Part shown: piece by piece, positions 12,101 to 23,203 of the stretch
Numbering within the stretch: position 1 is the first letter of the stretch
Layout of the letters: every line of letters begins with the position of its first letter
NCBI RefSeq assembly: GCF_036884655.1
Contig: NC_088355.1
Location: 37,438,501 to 37,502,500 of the forward strand
Source of the DNA: Musa acuminata AAA Group
Taxonomy: Eukaryota > Streptophyta > Magnoliopsida > Zingiberales > Musaceae
DNA: 64,000 bases
Direction: 5' to 3'
Notes under the pieces: model-generated
Database searches by the model: none
What the model was told of the DNA's origin: nothing
What the model saw: only the letters and a program-made list of their open reading frames with translations
Made by a program: the position numbers and the translations under genes

Positions 12101-14450
12101 ACCATTATCTGATCGAACACTCTTTAGCTTTCTGCTAGTTTCTCTTTCAACATTAACATGAAACTCCTTGAAAACATCGAGTACCTGGTCTTTAGATTTC
12201 AAAGCAAAAACCCAAACTTTTCTAGAATGGTCATCAATAAAAGTAACAAAATAAAGAGCACCTCCAAGAGTTCTAGTTTGCATAGTACAAACATCAGTAT
12301 GAACTAAATCAATAACATCAGATCTTCTAGATGATGGATATGTCTGAAATGCAACTCTATGTGTTTTTCCAGCTAAGCAATGATCACAAGATTTAAGAGA
12401 TGTACCTTGCAACTCTGGTAAGAACTGCTTTCTAGCAAGAGTTTGAAGTCCCTTCTCGCTGATATGTCCAAGCCTCTTATGCCAAAGATCTATACTTTCA
12501 CCTTTTCGAATTGCATTAATCTCTCCTTTGTGTAGCTTAGCTTCCATGATATAAAAAGAGTTAATCTTCTTTCCTTTTGCCACAATTAGAGAACCTTTAG
12601 TGAGTTTCCATTTACTTTCACCAAAATAATGTGCAAAACCCTCATCATCAAGTCTACCTGTAGATATCAAGTTAAGACGAATATTTGGAACATGCCTTAC
12701 ATCTTTGAGTATCAATTTGCTCCCAATACTGGTCTCTAAGCAAATATCTCCAATACTCACAATCTTAGATGTATCATTGTTTCCCATTCTGACATTACCA
12801 AAATCACCAGCACTGTAAGATCTAAAGAAATCACCATGAGAAGTAACATGAAATGAAGCACCAGAGTCAATTACCCAATTACTGTCCTGAGCTACAAGGC
12901 TTACACACCCATCATCACAGACAATAGTAATATTACCTTCAGCAGCAACTGTATTGATCTCTTTCTCATTTTTCTTCATTTCATTTTGTTCTCGCTTCAA
13001 AAACCTACACTCTTTCTTCATATGACCTGGCCTATTACAGTGAAAACATTTGATATCTCTTCTAGACTTGGATCTTCCTCTATAACCATATGGATTTCTG
13101 CTATGACTTCTTCCACGTCTTTCTTGTTTTTCAGTAACAAATGCACCAGAAGAAGATTCACCCTATTCTTTCCTTCTTGCATCTTCATTTAGCAAATTGT
13201 CTTTAACCATATCTATGGTTAGAGTCCCCTCTGACGTGGAGTTACAAATAGTCATCACATACGTTTCCCAACTTTCTGGTAAAGAGCTGAGAAGTAATAA
13301 TCTTTGCATCTCATCATCTATATTCATTTTCATAGCAATCAACTTGTTTGCAAGACTCTGAAATAGGCTTATGTGCTCAACAATATTACCACCATCTTTA
13401 TACTTCAAATTTACAAGCCTTCTGAGGAGAGAAATTCTATTTCCCACTGTCTTTTTCGCAAAGAGATTTTCTAACCTTTGCCAAACAATATCAGCTCTGA
13501 TTTCATCTGAAATATGCTCATGCAAGTTTATATCCATCCATTTTCTAATATAGGCAATAGCTTTTCTATGTTGAACTTCCCATTCTTCATCATCCATAAT
13601 AGAAGGTTTATCTTTAACCTTGATAGGCTTATACAAATCTTTGCAATAGAGCAAATCTTCCATCAGACGCTTCCAAGTGGAATAATTTGATGAGTTCAAT
13701 TTAATCATACCATCTGACTGCTCCATTTCAATCACACAAGAAAACTAGCACCAAACAACCTGATGCTCTGATACCACTTGTTGGGAAGAAACTTGTTAAT
13801 GCGGAATAATTCTTTTCCCTCTTTGTGTATCAAAATAGGTTCCTCATCAAAATACCAACTTGATATCAAAATGTTAATATCAATTAGCACTGCATAGATA
13901 ATAGAGCAATAAATCAATCACACAGTGAGACCAAATCTTTTTAACGTGGAAAACCCAATGTGGGAAAAACCACGGGACCGTAGTCCACCTCAAACTTCCA
14001 CTATCAATAATAATGATAACAGGTTTACAGTAGGTCTTCTCTAGAATAACTAGAGGATCAGAATAACATCAAGATCATAGATCTTGGCTCAAGAATAGCA
14101 TATCTTCATCAGATCTCCTCAAAAGAGAATTCTAGATCTCACAGAATGGATATCGCAGTAAAGTACCTTAGAGAGGGTAAACTGTAGATCAACACCATTA
14201 GGATTGTAGAGTTTGCTGCAAGGATTCTCCACATAAAATTTGGGCCGAAACTGACAACGTTTTGCCACCGATCGTCAAACAGAAAAACTCAAAAACCTTA
14301 CTTTTTCTTTCTATTTCTCTCTCCTCTTTTCTCTGTACGCCGCCGCGCTGCACGCTCTTTCTCTAATCTGACCCTAATTTCGTTCTCTCTAATCTCCAAT
14401 TAGTTGATTTGGGCTTATGACCCAAATTATCCAAGCCCAGGGACCCAACA
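9165..14450 (-). mobile_element. Copia-1: full-length Ty1/copia retrotransposon in the gene 1 promoter (copy A)
   Basis: Minus-strand element of 5,286 bp with 3' LTR 9,165-9,795 and 5' LTR 13,779-14,450. Both LTRs start tgttggg and end ggacccaaca. The target duplication is taaat (9,160-9,164 and 14,451-14,455). The primer site (minus strand TGGTATCAGAGCATCAGG, 13,759-13,776) and the polypurine tract (about 9,796-9,810) sit next to the LTRs. The insertion separates SABATH gene 1 from its original upstream flank, which resumes at 14,451 and matches the flank of gene 3. The LTRs differ by small indels, including a ~48-bp segment present only in the 5' LTR, so the insertion is not very recent. 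Confidence 0.96.
9824..13735 (-). pseudogene. Copia-1 gag-pol polyprotein with three in-frame stops (copy A)
   Basis: One continuous reading frame of about 1,300 codons encodes all copia domains in order. These are: gag from the ATG at 13,735; CCHC zinc knuckle (CFHCNRPGHMKKEC, about residues 230-243); protease (IDSGASFH, about 290); GAG-pre-integrase; integrase with HTDVC, RSDNGGEY and VAERMNRT; reverse transcriptase with QLDVKTAFLHGDL and LLYVDDML; and RNase H with YTDANMAGD and SKHIDVRYHWIRD. Three stops interrupt it: TAG at 13,163-13,165, TGA at 10,346-10,348 (an expected Trp codon) and TAG at 10,079-10,081. The integrase also lacks the conserved PQ-NG residues just before the catalytic Glu, apparently a short in-frame deletion. 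A recently active, now dead element is the simplest reading. Confidence 0.92.
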
Positions 14451-15669
14451 TAAATAGCTTATAAGAAGGACCACCGTGGTTGTGCAGAAACTGTAACATG
14501 CTTCGGAGAATACATAGAAAGCAATAACACCATTTTCTGTGACTATTAACAAAGTCAAAGGAGATGGAAAATAGTAAATGAATGAACGAAGGTACCACCA
14601 AGATGGTTGTTTGTATGTCACTGTCCGCACTAAGTTAAAGGAGATGGTGGCATGGCTGGACGATAGTAAATGAATGCATGGAGGTGCCACCAAGACAGCT
14701 TCAGAGAAACACATCATCTCCTCGTGTTTCAGCGTGCTCTGCTTCGTCGTTATCAGTCTTCGTTGGCATCTTAATAGCTAGGAAAGAAACGGGAACACGC
14801 TCTCATCACTACTTCGCATCCCCTTTAATTTGACCTGTGATGGAAGGTACAGATTGCCCTTCTGTACAGTTTTCTCGAGGGAGGTCGAGAAAACTTTAGC
14901 CAAAAAGAAAAATGATAAGATTAATAATAAAAAAATAAATAAAAAATTAACGTAATACTATGGTTCGATAACTCTATTAATGCAAAAAATTATTTTTTCT
15001 TCGATTAACCCAAACTCAAGCCTAAAATCACTTGCACACCCTCTCACTTGTTTTTTCAACCCTTTATAGATTTATTAGAGAAAAACCCCTATAAGCATCG
15101 AGTATCTTATTTCTCTTTCTCTCATCAAAATCTTGAGACTAAATATATATTTATAAGAATAAATTTTAATTCTTTAACAATTATTCCTAGTCTCTAATCT
15201 AAATTATAATCCTAATCCATCAAGAAATTTAAATTTAATTAAAACTCCTCCCAAGCAGTTAACTTTGTCGACAACACCTAACTTTGTCGACAACAATATT
15301 ATTATGGGAAATGACCTTTAGTGGTCATCATTTCACTTGCGGGCAGCAGCTACGTTCCTAATGCAAATACTATGGAGTGTCATAGCAAACGACAAGATAC
15401 ATTTGATCTAGATGTTATACTATGGAGTGTCAATGCAAATACTACGTTCCAAATGCAAATACATTTGATCTAGATGTTATATTAGCATTTCAGCCCTTGT
15501 AGGATGCTAACATAGTTTTTTTAATTTTAAAGTATCTAATAACTTTATCTAAAATTATAAAATTATCAAATGATTTAATGAGAAACCAATACGATTTATT
15601 ATTTATATAAAGGTATAATTTTATTTACTTATTTTTAAAGATTATTTTTATATGATTATATTTTTTTAT
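14451..15669. promoter_or_regulatory. Displaced 5' flank of SABATH gene 1
   Basis: After the copia-1 target duplication the sequence matches the 5' flank of gene 3 (37,157-37,930) and the orphan block at 23,204. It is therefore the original upstream region of gene 1, now more than 5 kb from the gene. It includes a 10-bp inverted repeat (14,869-14,894) and, near 15,260-15,300 and 15,370-15,480, short local direct repeats. Beyond 15,300 it is AT-rich and unrecognised. Promoter status is inferred from position and homology only. Confidence 0.65.
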
Positions 15670-18600
15670 TGTTATCATGATTTAGTGGTTACAGGATAAT
15701 TTAAATAACCACCTCAATCATGATCTAGTAGTTATAGGGTGATTTCAATAACTACCTTGATCTAGTAGTTATAGGGTGGTTGTCATTAGGTCCTATAAAT
15801 AGGACCGTAGTTCATGTAGCAAGATATAGAGAAAGAGACAAATAGATAGAGAGTCTGTGTGCACTTGGTATCTTGTAAGTGTACTTGGTATCTTGTAAGT
15901 GTTCCTCCTGCTTTTAATACTACAACAGTTTTCTTGAGTCGAAAGGATTCTCTTTACTCGTATCGTAGTATTCTGGTTTTCCTTGCTCCTCCATCCCCAA
16001 CATTTGTGATATCAGAGCCTAGTTTCAATCTGAACTGGGCATTATGGCTTTCAATGGCAATTCCATGTCTCAACCCCTTATCCCCATCTTCTCGGGCAAA
16101 AGTTATGAATTTTGGAGTATCAAGATGAAGACTCTATTCAAGTCTCAAGATCTTTGGGACTTAATAGAGAATGGATATGCAGATCCAGATGACGAAATCA
16201 GGCTGACGGAGAATAGAAAGAATGACTCAAAGGCATTGTTCTTCATTCAATAAGCTGTACATGAGACGATCTTCTCAAGAATTGCAGCAGCGACAACCTC
16301 AAAGCAAGCTTGGTTGATACTTCAAAATGAATTTCAAGGCTCATCAAGGGTGATTACGGTAAAACTTCAAACCCTCCGTCGTGAGTCTGAAATTTTGTTC
16401 ATGAAAAGCAATGAATCGGTGCAAGATTTTCTTTCTCGAGTGACTGAAATTGTTAGTCAAATGAAATCTTATGTGAATATCTTCCTGATCATATAATTGT
16501 TGCAAAAGTTTTGAGAAGTTTAACTCCGAAATTTGATCATATTGTTGCCGTAATTGAGGAATCAAAAGATTTATCTACTTATTCATTTGATGAACTAATG
16601 GGTTCCTTGCAAGCACATGAAGTAAGGTTGAACAGATCACTTGAAAAAAGTGAAGAAAAAGCATTTCAGGTTAAGGAGGAGTCTTCTACTTCAAAAGAAG
16701 ACAAAAAATCAATAGGAAGAGGACGTGGCAAAGGAGGATTTCGTGGTAGAGGAAATGGAAGAGGAAGAGGACACTTTGATGAACAAGGGCAATCAAATGA
16801 TGATAAAAAAAATTACAAAAGTGGAATTCGATATCACTATTGTAAAAAGTTTGGTCACATGAAGGCAGATTGCCGGAAAAGAGAAAAGCAAGCAAGCTAT
16901 GTGGAGAAAAATGAGGAAAATAGTAAGTTGTTTATGACTCATTCACATGTTCATAATATCTCAAATGATATTTGGTTTCTGGATAGTGGATGTTCTAATC
17001 ATATGTCAGGCATAAAATCAATATTTAGAGATATTGATGAAACTCACAAGTTGAAAGTTAGATTTGGAGATAGCAAGCAAATCTAAGTGGAAGGGAAAGG
17101 AACAATTGAGGTGAAGACAAATCAAGGAAAGGTAAAATACCTTGATAATGTTTTCTTTGTTCCTACTTTATCACATAACTTGTTGAGTGTTGGACAATTA
17201 GTAAATGATAGATATTCAGTAATATTTGATGATGGTTCATGCACTATTAGAGATAAGAAATCTGGTTTGATTATAGTAAATGTTTGCATGACACAAAACA
17301 AGATGTTTCCACTTGATGTGTCAAATATTGAAAGGCATGCGCCTATCACAACTCAAAAGAATGAGTCTAGTTTATGGCATTTAAGATATGGATACCTTAA
17401 CATTAAAGGTTTAAGGTTGTTAAGTCAAAAAGGAATGATTTTTGGATTGCCTAAGATTAATACACTTGATGTATGTGAAGGATGTATTTATGGCAAACAA
17501 AGTAGAAAATCATTTCCTATTGGAAAAGCATGGAGAGCATCTAATTGTCTTGAATTAATTCATGCTGACTTATGTGGACCTATGAATACAAAATCATTTG
17601 GTGGAAGTCAATATTTTTTATTGTTTACGGATGATTATAGTCGCATGAGTTGGGTATATTTTTTGAAATTGAAATCTGAAACATTTGATAATTTTCGAAA
17701 GTTTAAGGTACTTGTAGAAAGACAAAGTGGTAGATATATAAAGACACTTCGGACAGATAGAGGTGGTGAATTTTTATCTAATGAGTTTAGTTCTTTTTGT
17801 GAAGAAAATAGTATTCACAGAGAATTGACAGCACCATATACACCGGAGCAAAATGGTGTAGCTGAGCGTAAGAATCGGACTGTCATTGAAATGGCAAAAA
17901 GTTTGCTTAAAGGAAAACATCTTCCAAATCAGTTTTGGGTAGAAGCAATTGCAACAGCAGTTTATTTGTTGAATATTTCACCAATAAAAGCTGTTATGAA
18001 TCAAACTCCTTTTGAGGCTTGGTATGGTATGAAACCAAGTGTTAGACATCTAAGAATTTTTGGTTGTATTGCTTATGCTTTGGTGAATTCACAAAATCAT
18101 CACAAGCTTGATGAAAAATCAGAGAAATGCATTTTAATTGGTTATTCTTTACAATCGAAAGCATATCGATTATATAACCCTGTTAGTGGCAAAGTTATTA
18201 TTAACAGAAATGTTATGTTTGATGAAAGGGCAAGTTGGAATTGGGAGACCAATAAAGGTGAAACACAAATGCAGATTCCAACAGAACTAGACACTCCGCA
18301 GAATCAAGTGACAGATCCTGCTCCAACAAATTCATCGTCAACCTCACCCAATAGCAGTTCAAATTCGGATTCCTCAGATGAAACCCCTCCAAGAAATTTC
18401 AGATCACTGACAGAAATTTATAACTCAACATTTGCTTTGTTTATTTCAGATCCGACAACTTTTGAGGAAGCAGTTAAAAAAGAGGAATGGAGAAAAGCAA
18501 TGAAGGAGGAAATCAAGTCAATTGAGAAGAATAAAACTTGGGAGCTAATGGATCTACCGAAAGAAAAGAAAGCGATTGGGTTAAAATGGATGTTCAAAAC

Positions 18601-19166
18601 AAAATTTAAATGCAAATTATTTGGTTTTACTGATACTAATTGTGCAGGGGCTTTAGATGATCAAAAGAGTACTTCAGGCAAGTGGAGCCATAACAATGAA
18701 GTATTATGGAACGGATGAACAAGTTGCGGATATCCTCACCAAATCACTTCCAGTCCGAAAGGAAAGCATGTTTATCTTATGTTGCAAATTGGTGTATGTA
18801 ACTATGAATCAAGGGGGAGTGTTGAGATTTGATTCATAGTTATCTATCTAGATTGTTATCATGATTTAGTGGTTATAGGATAATTTAAATAACCACCTCA
18901 ATCATGATCTAGTAGTTATAGGGTGATTTCAATAATTACCTTGATCTAGTAGTTATAGGGTGGTTGTCATTAGGTCCTATAAATAGGACCGTAGTTCATG
19001 TAGCAAGATATAGAGAAAGAGACAGATAGATAGAGAGTCTGTGTGCACTTGGTATCTTGTAAGTGTTCCTCCTGCTTTTAATACTACAACAGTTTTCTTG
19101 AATCGAAAGGATTCTTTTTACTCGTATTGTAGTATTCTGTTTTTCCTTGCTCCTCCATCCCCAACA
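15670..19166 (+). mobile_element. Copia-2: Ty1/copia element lacking reverse transcriptase (copy A)
   Basis: Plus-strand element. The 3' LTR is 18,820-19,166 (347 bp), starting tgttgag directly after the polypurine tract aagggggag and ending ccccaaca. The 5' LTR (15,670-16,002) has lost its first ~33 bp, and a 20-bp unit is tandemly duplicated in it at about 15,858-15,900. The primer site tgatatcagagcc follows at about 16,006-16,018. No target duplication is found (tttat and tggaa), as expected for a 5'-truncated or rearranged copy. It lies between gene 1 and gene 2. Confidence 0.9.
16044..18718 (+). pseudogene. Copia-2 gag-protease-integrase, reverse transcriptase deleted (copy A)
   Basis: Gag starts at ATG 16,044 and is broken by TAA at 16,251-16,253 and a one-base deletion near 16,473. 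It continues from about 16,500 through a zinc knuckle with a missing first Cys (YHYCKKFGHMKADC), the protease FLDSGCSNHM, and a TAA at 17,084-17,086. From 17,087 the same frame gives GAG-pre-integrase (a His is replaced in LRYGYLN) and a good integrase core: HADLCGP, RTDRGGEF and YTPEQNGVAERKNRT. The frame reaches the first reverse-transcriptase block (KAMKEEIKSIEKNKTWEL, ending FKTKF) and then jumps at about 18,605 to RNase H (LFGFTDTNCAGALDDQKSTSG). A second jump leads to the C-terminal tail DEQVADILTKSLP in another frame (to about 18,770). All catalytic reverse-transcriptase motifs are absent. Confidence 0.9.
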
Positions 19167-19364
19167 TGGAATGCTAAGTTTTAAGCCCCCGGACTCTGTA
19201 TATAGTCTACAAGATGGTGGTTTACTGCCCAAGGACAGTGCTCTTTGGTGCAACTCGCAACGACACTCAAAAGGGTGTTCGACGAAATGTCTAGTGTTCC
19301 TATTGCGACGCAAAGGACGGAGTCGAACATCAGGCAGCAGCAAAATGGCTGTCATCCTTTTTCT
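19167..19364. other. Unassigned 198-bp segment
   Basis: Lies between copia-2 and the SABATH fragment. It is less AT-rich than its surroundings and has an open plus-strand reading frame (about 19,235-19,345), but I do not recognise a protein. It could be captured coding DNA or unrelated host sequence. Duplicated at 56,841-57,038. Confidence 0.35.
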
Positions 19365-19563
19365 TCAAGAATTGGCAAATACGTTCTGCTTAGTTTTCTC
19401 TTTGAGGAGATGCCTCGAAACATTAGCTGCAAATCTCGAGTTGATCTCTTTGGAATTGATCTTGATATATGCTTTTATGACACTCCGGTGGGCTTGTTTC
19501 TGCAATGTAGACCTTCTTTTTGTTGAGTGAGACTCCCTGTTCAGTGTCAAGTCCTTGAGGAAC
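19365..19563 (-). pseudogene. SABATH fragment: exon 3 start fused to exon 4 end (copy A)
   Basis: From 19,563 the minus strand reads like the start of SABATH exon 3 (VPQGLDTEQGVSLNKK, preceded by an AG acceptor). After about 80-100 bp it changes, with a frame change, to the end of exon 4 (AANVSRHLLKEKTKQNVF, then a stop at 19,365-19,367). The exon 3 remainder, intron 3 and most of exon 4 are missing. It sits 3' of gene 2 and on the same strand, so it marks a fourth SABATH copy that was deleted. Confidence 0.85.
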
Positions 19564-19806
19564 CTGACACTTTGGGATCACTAGAGCGAGAATGGATCGA
19601 TGGATAGATACAATGTGATATCAGATATTAAACAAAATTTTCAATATAATATCCATCCCGAACCATAATTGATTACTCCCTCATTTTTCACTTTCCTAGT
19701 TGTGTAATAGAAGTATAAGGGTTGATGGCTTAATAACCTTGTTAAAAAAGAAGTATAAAGTGCAACATAATAGTATGGAGTCGAATGCACATTGCAAGTC
19801 CGTCCA
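19564..19806. other. Short intergenic stretch 3' of gene 2
   Basis: About 240 bp of AT-rich DNA. It begins where intron 2 of the deleted SABATH copy would lie and ends at the stop codon of gene 2, so it must include the 3' UTR of gene 2. Nothing else is recognised. Confidence 0.45.
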
Positions 19807-21200
19807 TCAACCAGCAGCGAGATGGCTTTCATTCTTTTTCTTCAAGGAAATGACAAACACGCTATGCTTAGTTTTCTGCTGAAGGAGGTGCCTCGAAACA
19901 TTTGCTGCATATCTAGCGAACAGCTCATCGAGAATGGCGTCGCCGAATTGCTCCGAAATCAATGGTTGCACCGCTGCTCTTACGTATTTTGCCACGTTTT
20001 TGCCGCTTAGATCACTGTCGAATGCAGCAGAATCATCGTCTGAGTCGTCGAACGCGTCCCAATTAGCCTCGAAAACTTGTGCTTCTTCTACATCGAACAG
20101 ACCATCACCATGGATGACTGCCTTCACTTCTTCCATGGAAGGCGCATAACGTGGCAGATTGAAGGTTACCAGTTTGTCCTCCTCTATCATTCCCTGGATT
20201 TGATACGTAAATAACTCGATGAATCAGTTGTCACGATGTCATCAATCGATGTTACTTCTTACCTCTAACACCAAAGCGTTCAGGGCCTCAGCTAAGAGTC
20301 CCCAGAGGTGTCTCATCTGTCCGTAGGTCGGGCAATTACTTTTCCTGCCTCCAAATGAAATCACCAGTCTGCCTTCGTAGCAGAGTTCTGCATGCCGACA
20401 CCTGAGAAATTCTGAAAGGTCTCTTCGGAATTGCTGTTGATATGCTTTCACAACCTCCGGTGGGCTTGTCTCTGTAATGTAGATGTTCTTGTTGTTGAGT
20501 GAGGCACCCCGTTCGGTGTCGAGTCCTTGAGGAACCTGACGTTTCAGGATAGCTAGAATGAGCTATCAGACAGCAGTATCGACTGCTTCGTATACTACCG
20601 TTTAAGAGGAGGTCAACCTGAGAGAGCCAGTTGAGAGATCCAGAACAATGGACGAAGTGGACGCTCCGACGTGGGAAAAGCCTGCCGTAGAAGGAGCCCG
20701 GCACTCCCACCACGTAGTAGGGCACCAGCAGATTCCCCTTCTCTTGCTCGACCTTCCTCTTGTACTCGCCCAGACACCGGAAAACGTGATTGAAGTCGTT
20801 CCCCGGAAGGTCATTTAAGAAGAACTGGATCTCCGGTGGCTCCTGACGTTCCTGCAGACTTCGTCGTAGGTCGCTGACGACGTCGAGCACTTCGGACATC
20901 ACCACGAAAGTGTTGGGGCCCGAGGAGCAACCTAAGTCGGCGACCACCATCTTCACAGGGTGTAGCGACTTGTAAACCCCTCCTATTGCATCGTCCAGTA
21001 CTGGCTTCGTCATGAGAAGTGCTTCTCCTGTGACGCAGTCAGCAAACCATGATCGGATGTGGTGAATGCTAGGTATGTATAAGCTTTTAAGTTCATACAA
21101 ACAGTTCAAGAGGAACCACCTGAAACTTAGAATTGGAGGCATAGCTGGTTTCCCCTGCCCCTCCAACCATGTGAAGGACTTCTTCCACCCTCATGCTCAT
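19807..21200 (-). pseudogene. SABATH methyltransferase gene 2, exon-2 frameshift (copy A)
   Basis: Four exons on the minus strand: 21,120-21,200 (81 bp, 27 codons from ATG at 21,200), 20,618-21,027, 20,263-20,535 and 19,807-20,193, with GT-AG borders. Exon 1 holds HMVGGAGETSYASNSKFQ. Exon 2 holds DLGCSSGPN, LNDLPGNDFN, GVPGSFYGRLF and SLNWLSQ. Compared with gene 3, one base is missing at the start of exon 2 (about 21,020-21,022), so the spliced message reaches a TGA six codons into exon 2. The rest of exons 2-4 is open, and the intact form would be about 383 residues. Intron 1 is open in the shifted frame (see findings). A TATA-like tatatat lies at 21,260-21,266, about 60 bp before the ATG. 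Probably a pseudogene; a one-base sequencing error in both copies is the alternative. Confidence 0.87.
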
Positions 21201-21259
21201 GCCTTTCCTAAGAACACGATGGTGCATGGAACGCAGAGCTTTTTGCACGCCAGGACGAC

Positions 21260-21266
21260 TATATAT
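21260..21266 (-). promoter_or_regulatory. TATA-like box of SABATH gene 2
   Basis: The gene strand reads CATATATAG about 60 bp upstream of the ATG at 21,200, a plausible TATA distance. There is no independent support. Confidence 0.45.
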
Positions 21267-21849
21267 GGTCTACAAGAAGGCATTTAACTGACTCATTATC
21301 CCATAATCAGAACCACAATTAGTTCTTATTACTTGTAATTTGATTATTCCTGATTCTTTTATAGGACTTTTTGTTAGAGTTAGCTCCAGAAAATTTACCA
21401 AAGGCTAATTTTAGTAATCTAACAAAAACAATAAAGTGAAAAGATAAAACGACAAGAACATCAAGAACACCTGATTTATGTGGTTCGGTCAATTGACCTT
21501 GACCTACATTCACGATCGAAAGAGGAGCAAATCATTACTATAAAAGAGAGACTATTACAAATGCCTTACGAAGATGTTCTTAGGCCATAAAACACTTGAA
21601 AATACAAAACAAGAAAAACCCAAACTATAAGTCCAAACTATTTAACTGAGTGTGGATTTAAACCCAAAGTAAACACTTAGGTTTTTCTTGTAGTGCATCT
21701 GACTTCAAAGCCTAGACCCTTATTTATAGTTCCAATAAGAGATAACAAGCATGATTTTCCCGATGTAGGACTATGGGACTTGCCAAACTAATAAATCTCC
21801 ACCTTGGCATGTCCCAACAAATTTGCTCCACCTTCATCATAAAAGCCCC

Positions 21850-23203
21850 AACGGACAATCACCAACAATGAACACCAACAAAGTCCAAGCACTGCTTGAA
21901 CTTGTAAACTGGAAGAGGCTTCGTAAGTATATCAGCTGGATTGTCTTTCGTATAAATTTTCTGAACAAGGACTTTTCCCTCAGTAATAGTATCTCATTTT
22001 CATCCAACAATTTTCTTACCGGAAGGCGGCTTCTCAAGATCCCAAGTTCTATTCTGATGGAGAGATTCAATTTCTTCATTCATCGTGATCAACCACTTTG
22101 AGGAATTATCATAAGAAACTGCATCTAAGTAGGAAGTAGGCTCACCAACTTCACTTGTTTCTTTTATAACAGACAAAGTATATGCAACCAAATTTACATA
22201 TCTTTGTGGTGGTCGAATATTTCTCAGTGGTCTATCCTTGGCTATGGAATATTGCTCTTCCTCTAGATCATCTTTATCAGTAGATTCGGGACCATCTATT
22301 AGCATTTTTTGAGTAGAAGAGTTCAACTTAAAAGAATCTGAATTACCAATCTCAAGCTCCATCTGCTTCTGCGCACTATCATTTGTACAACTAGTAGATT
22401 CCTCTTTGAAAGATAATATAAACAATTCATCAAAAGTAACATATCAAATGATTATAAATTTTAGTGATTTGGGATCAGAACACAATAATTTGTATCCTTT
22501 CACCCCAGAAGCATACCCAAGAAGAATACACTTTTTAGCTCGAGGCTCTAATTTTCCTTCATTTACATGCATGTATGTTGGACACCCAAAAAATTTTAAA
22601 TCAGAGTAATCAGAAGGAGTACCTAACCAAACTTTCTCCAGAGTTTTAAAGTTAAGTACTGCAGAAGGAGCGCGGTTGACAACGTAACAATCTATATTAA
22701 TCGCTTCTGCCCAAAAGTCATTTGTCAGCCTTGCATTTGAGATCATACACGTTGCTCTCTCCAAGAGTGTTCTGTTCATACGTTCGGCCACACCATTTTG
22801 TTGAGGCGTCATCCTAACAGAGCGATGCCGAACGAATCCTTCATTTTTGCAGAATTCATCAAAGTCACCTTCACAAAATTCTATGCCATTATCTATTCGA
22901 AGCTGCTTAATATGTTTACCTGTTTGCTTCTCAATCAAAGCATTCCATTGTTTAAAGGTTAGAAAAATATCATTTTTATGCTTTACAAAATAAACCCAAA
23001 CTTTTCTGGAATAATCGTCAATGAAAGTCAACATATACCTGGCACCACCCTTAGACTGAACATGAGCTGGACCCCAAAGGTCTGAATGAATATAGTCAAG
23101 AGTACCTTTTGTTTTGTGAACTATCGGAGAATTGAAGCTGACTATTTTCTGCTTTCCAAAAATACAGTGTTCATAAAAATCTAGTGGCCTAGTACTCTGT
23201 CCA
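21850..23203 (-). pseudogene. Copia-3 integrase and C-terminal remnant (copy A)
   Basis: The minus strand gives the integrase core (22,444-23,034: FIDDYSRKVWVYF, RIDNGIEF and QNGVAERMNRTLLER) and then, after a stop, a segment (22,000-22,425) ending in the first reverse-transcriptase block (MNEEIESLHQNRTWDLEKP, then KKIVG). The frame then jumps to the RNase H tail (KIYTKDNPADILTKPL, about 21,880-21,960). Reverse transcriptase and nearly all of RNase H are missing, as in copia-2. Upstream of 23,203 the coding sequence stops abruptly at the foreign block. In this copy the codon preceding HCIFGKQK is GAA, whereas copy B has a stop there. Confidence 0.85.

Noticed and set aside
13163..13165. TAG between gag and zinc knuckle of copia-1 as programmed stop-codon readthrough
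   Set aside because: The same frame has two further stops with no such role, and copia elements normally use one continuous frame. Simple decay is more likely.
16006..16018. tRNA gene or tRNA fragment at primer-binding sites (also 13,759, 26,519 and 34,771)
   Set aside because: These are short complements of the initiator tRNA used to prime retrotransposons, not tRNA genes.
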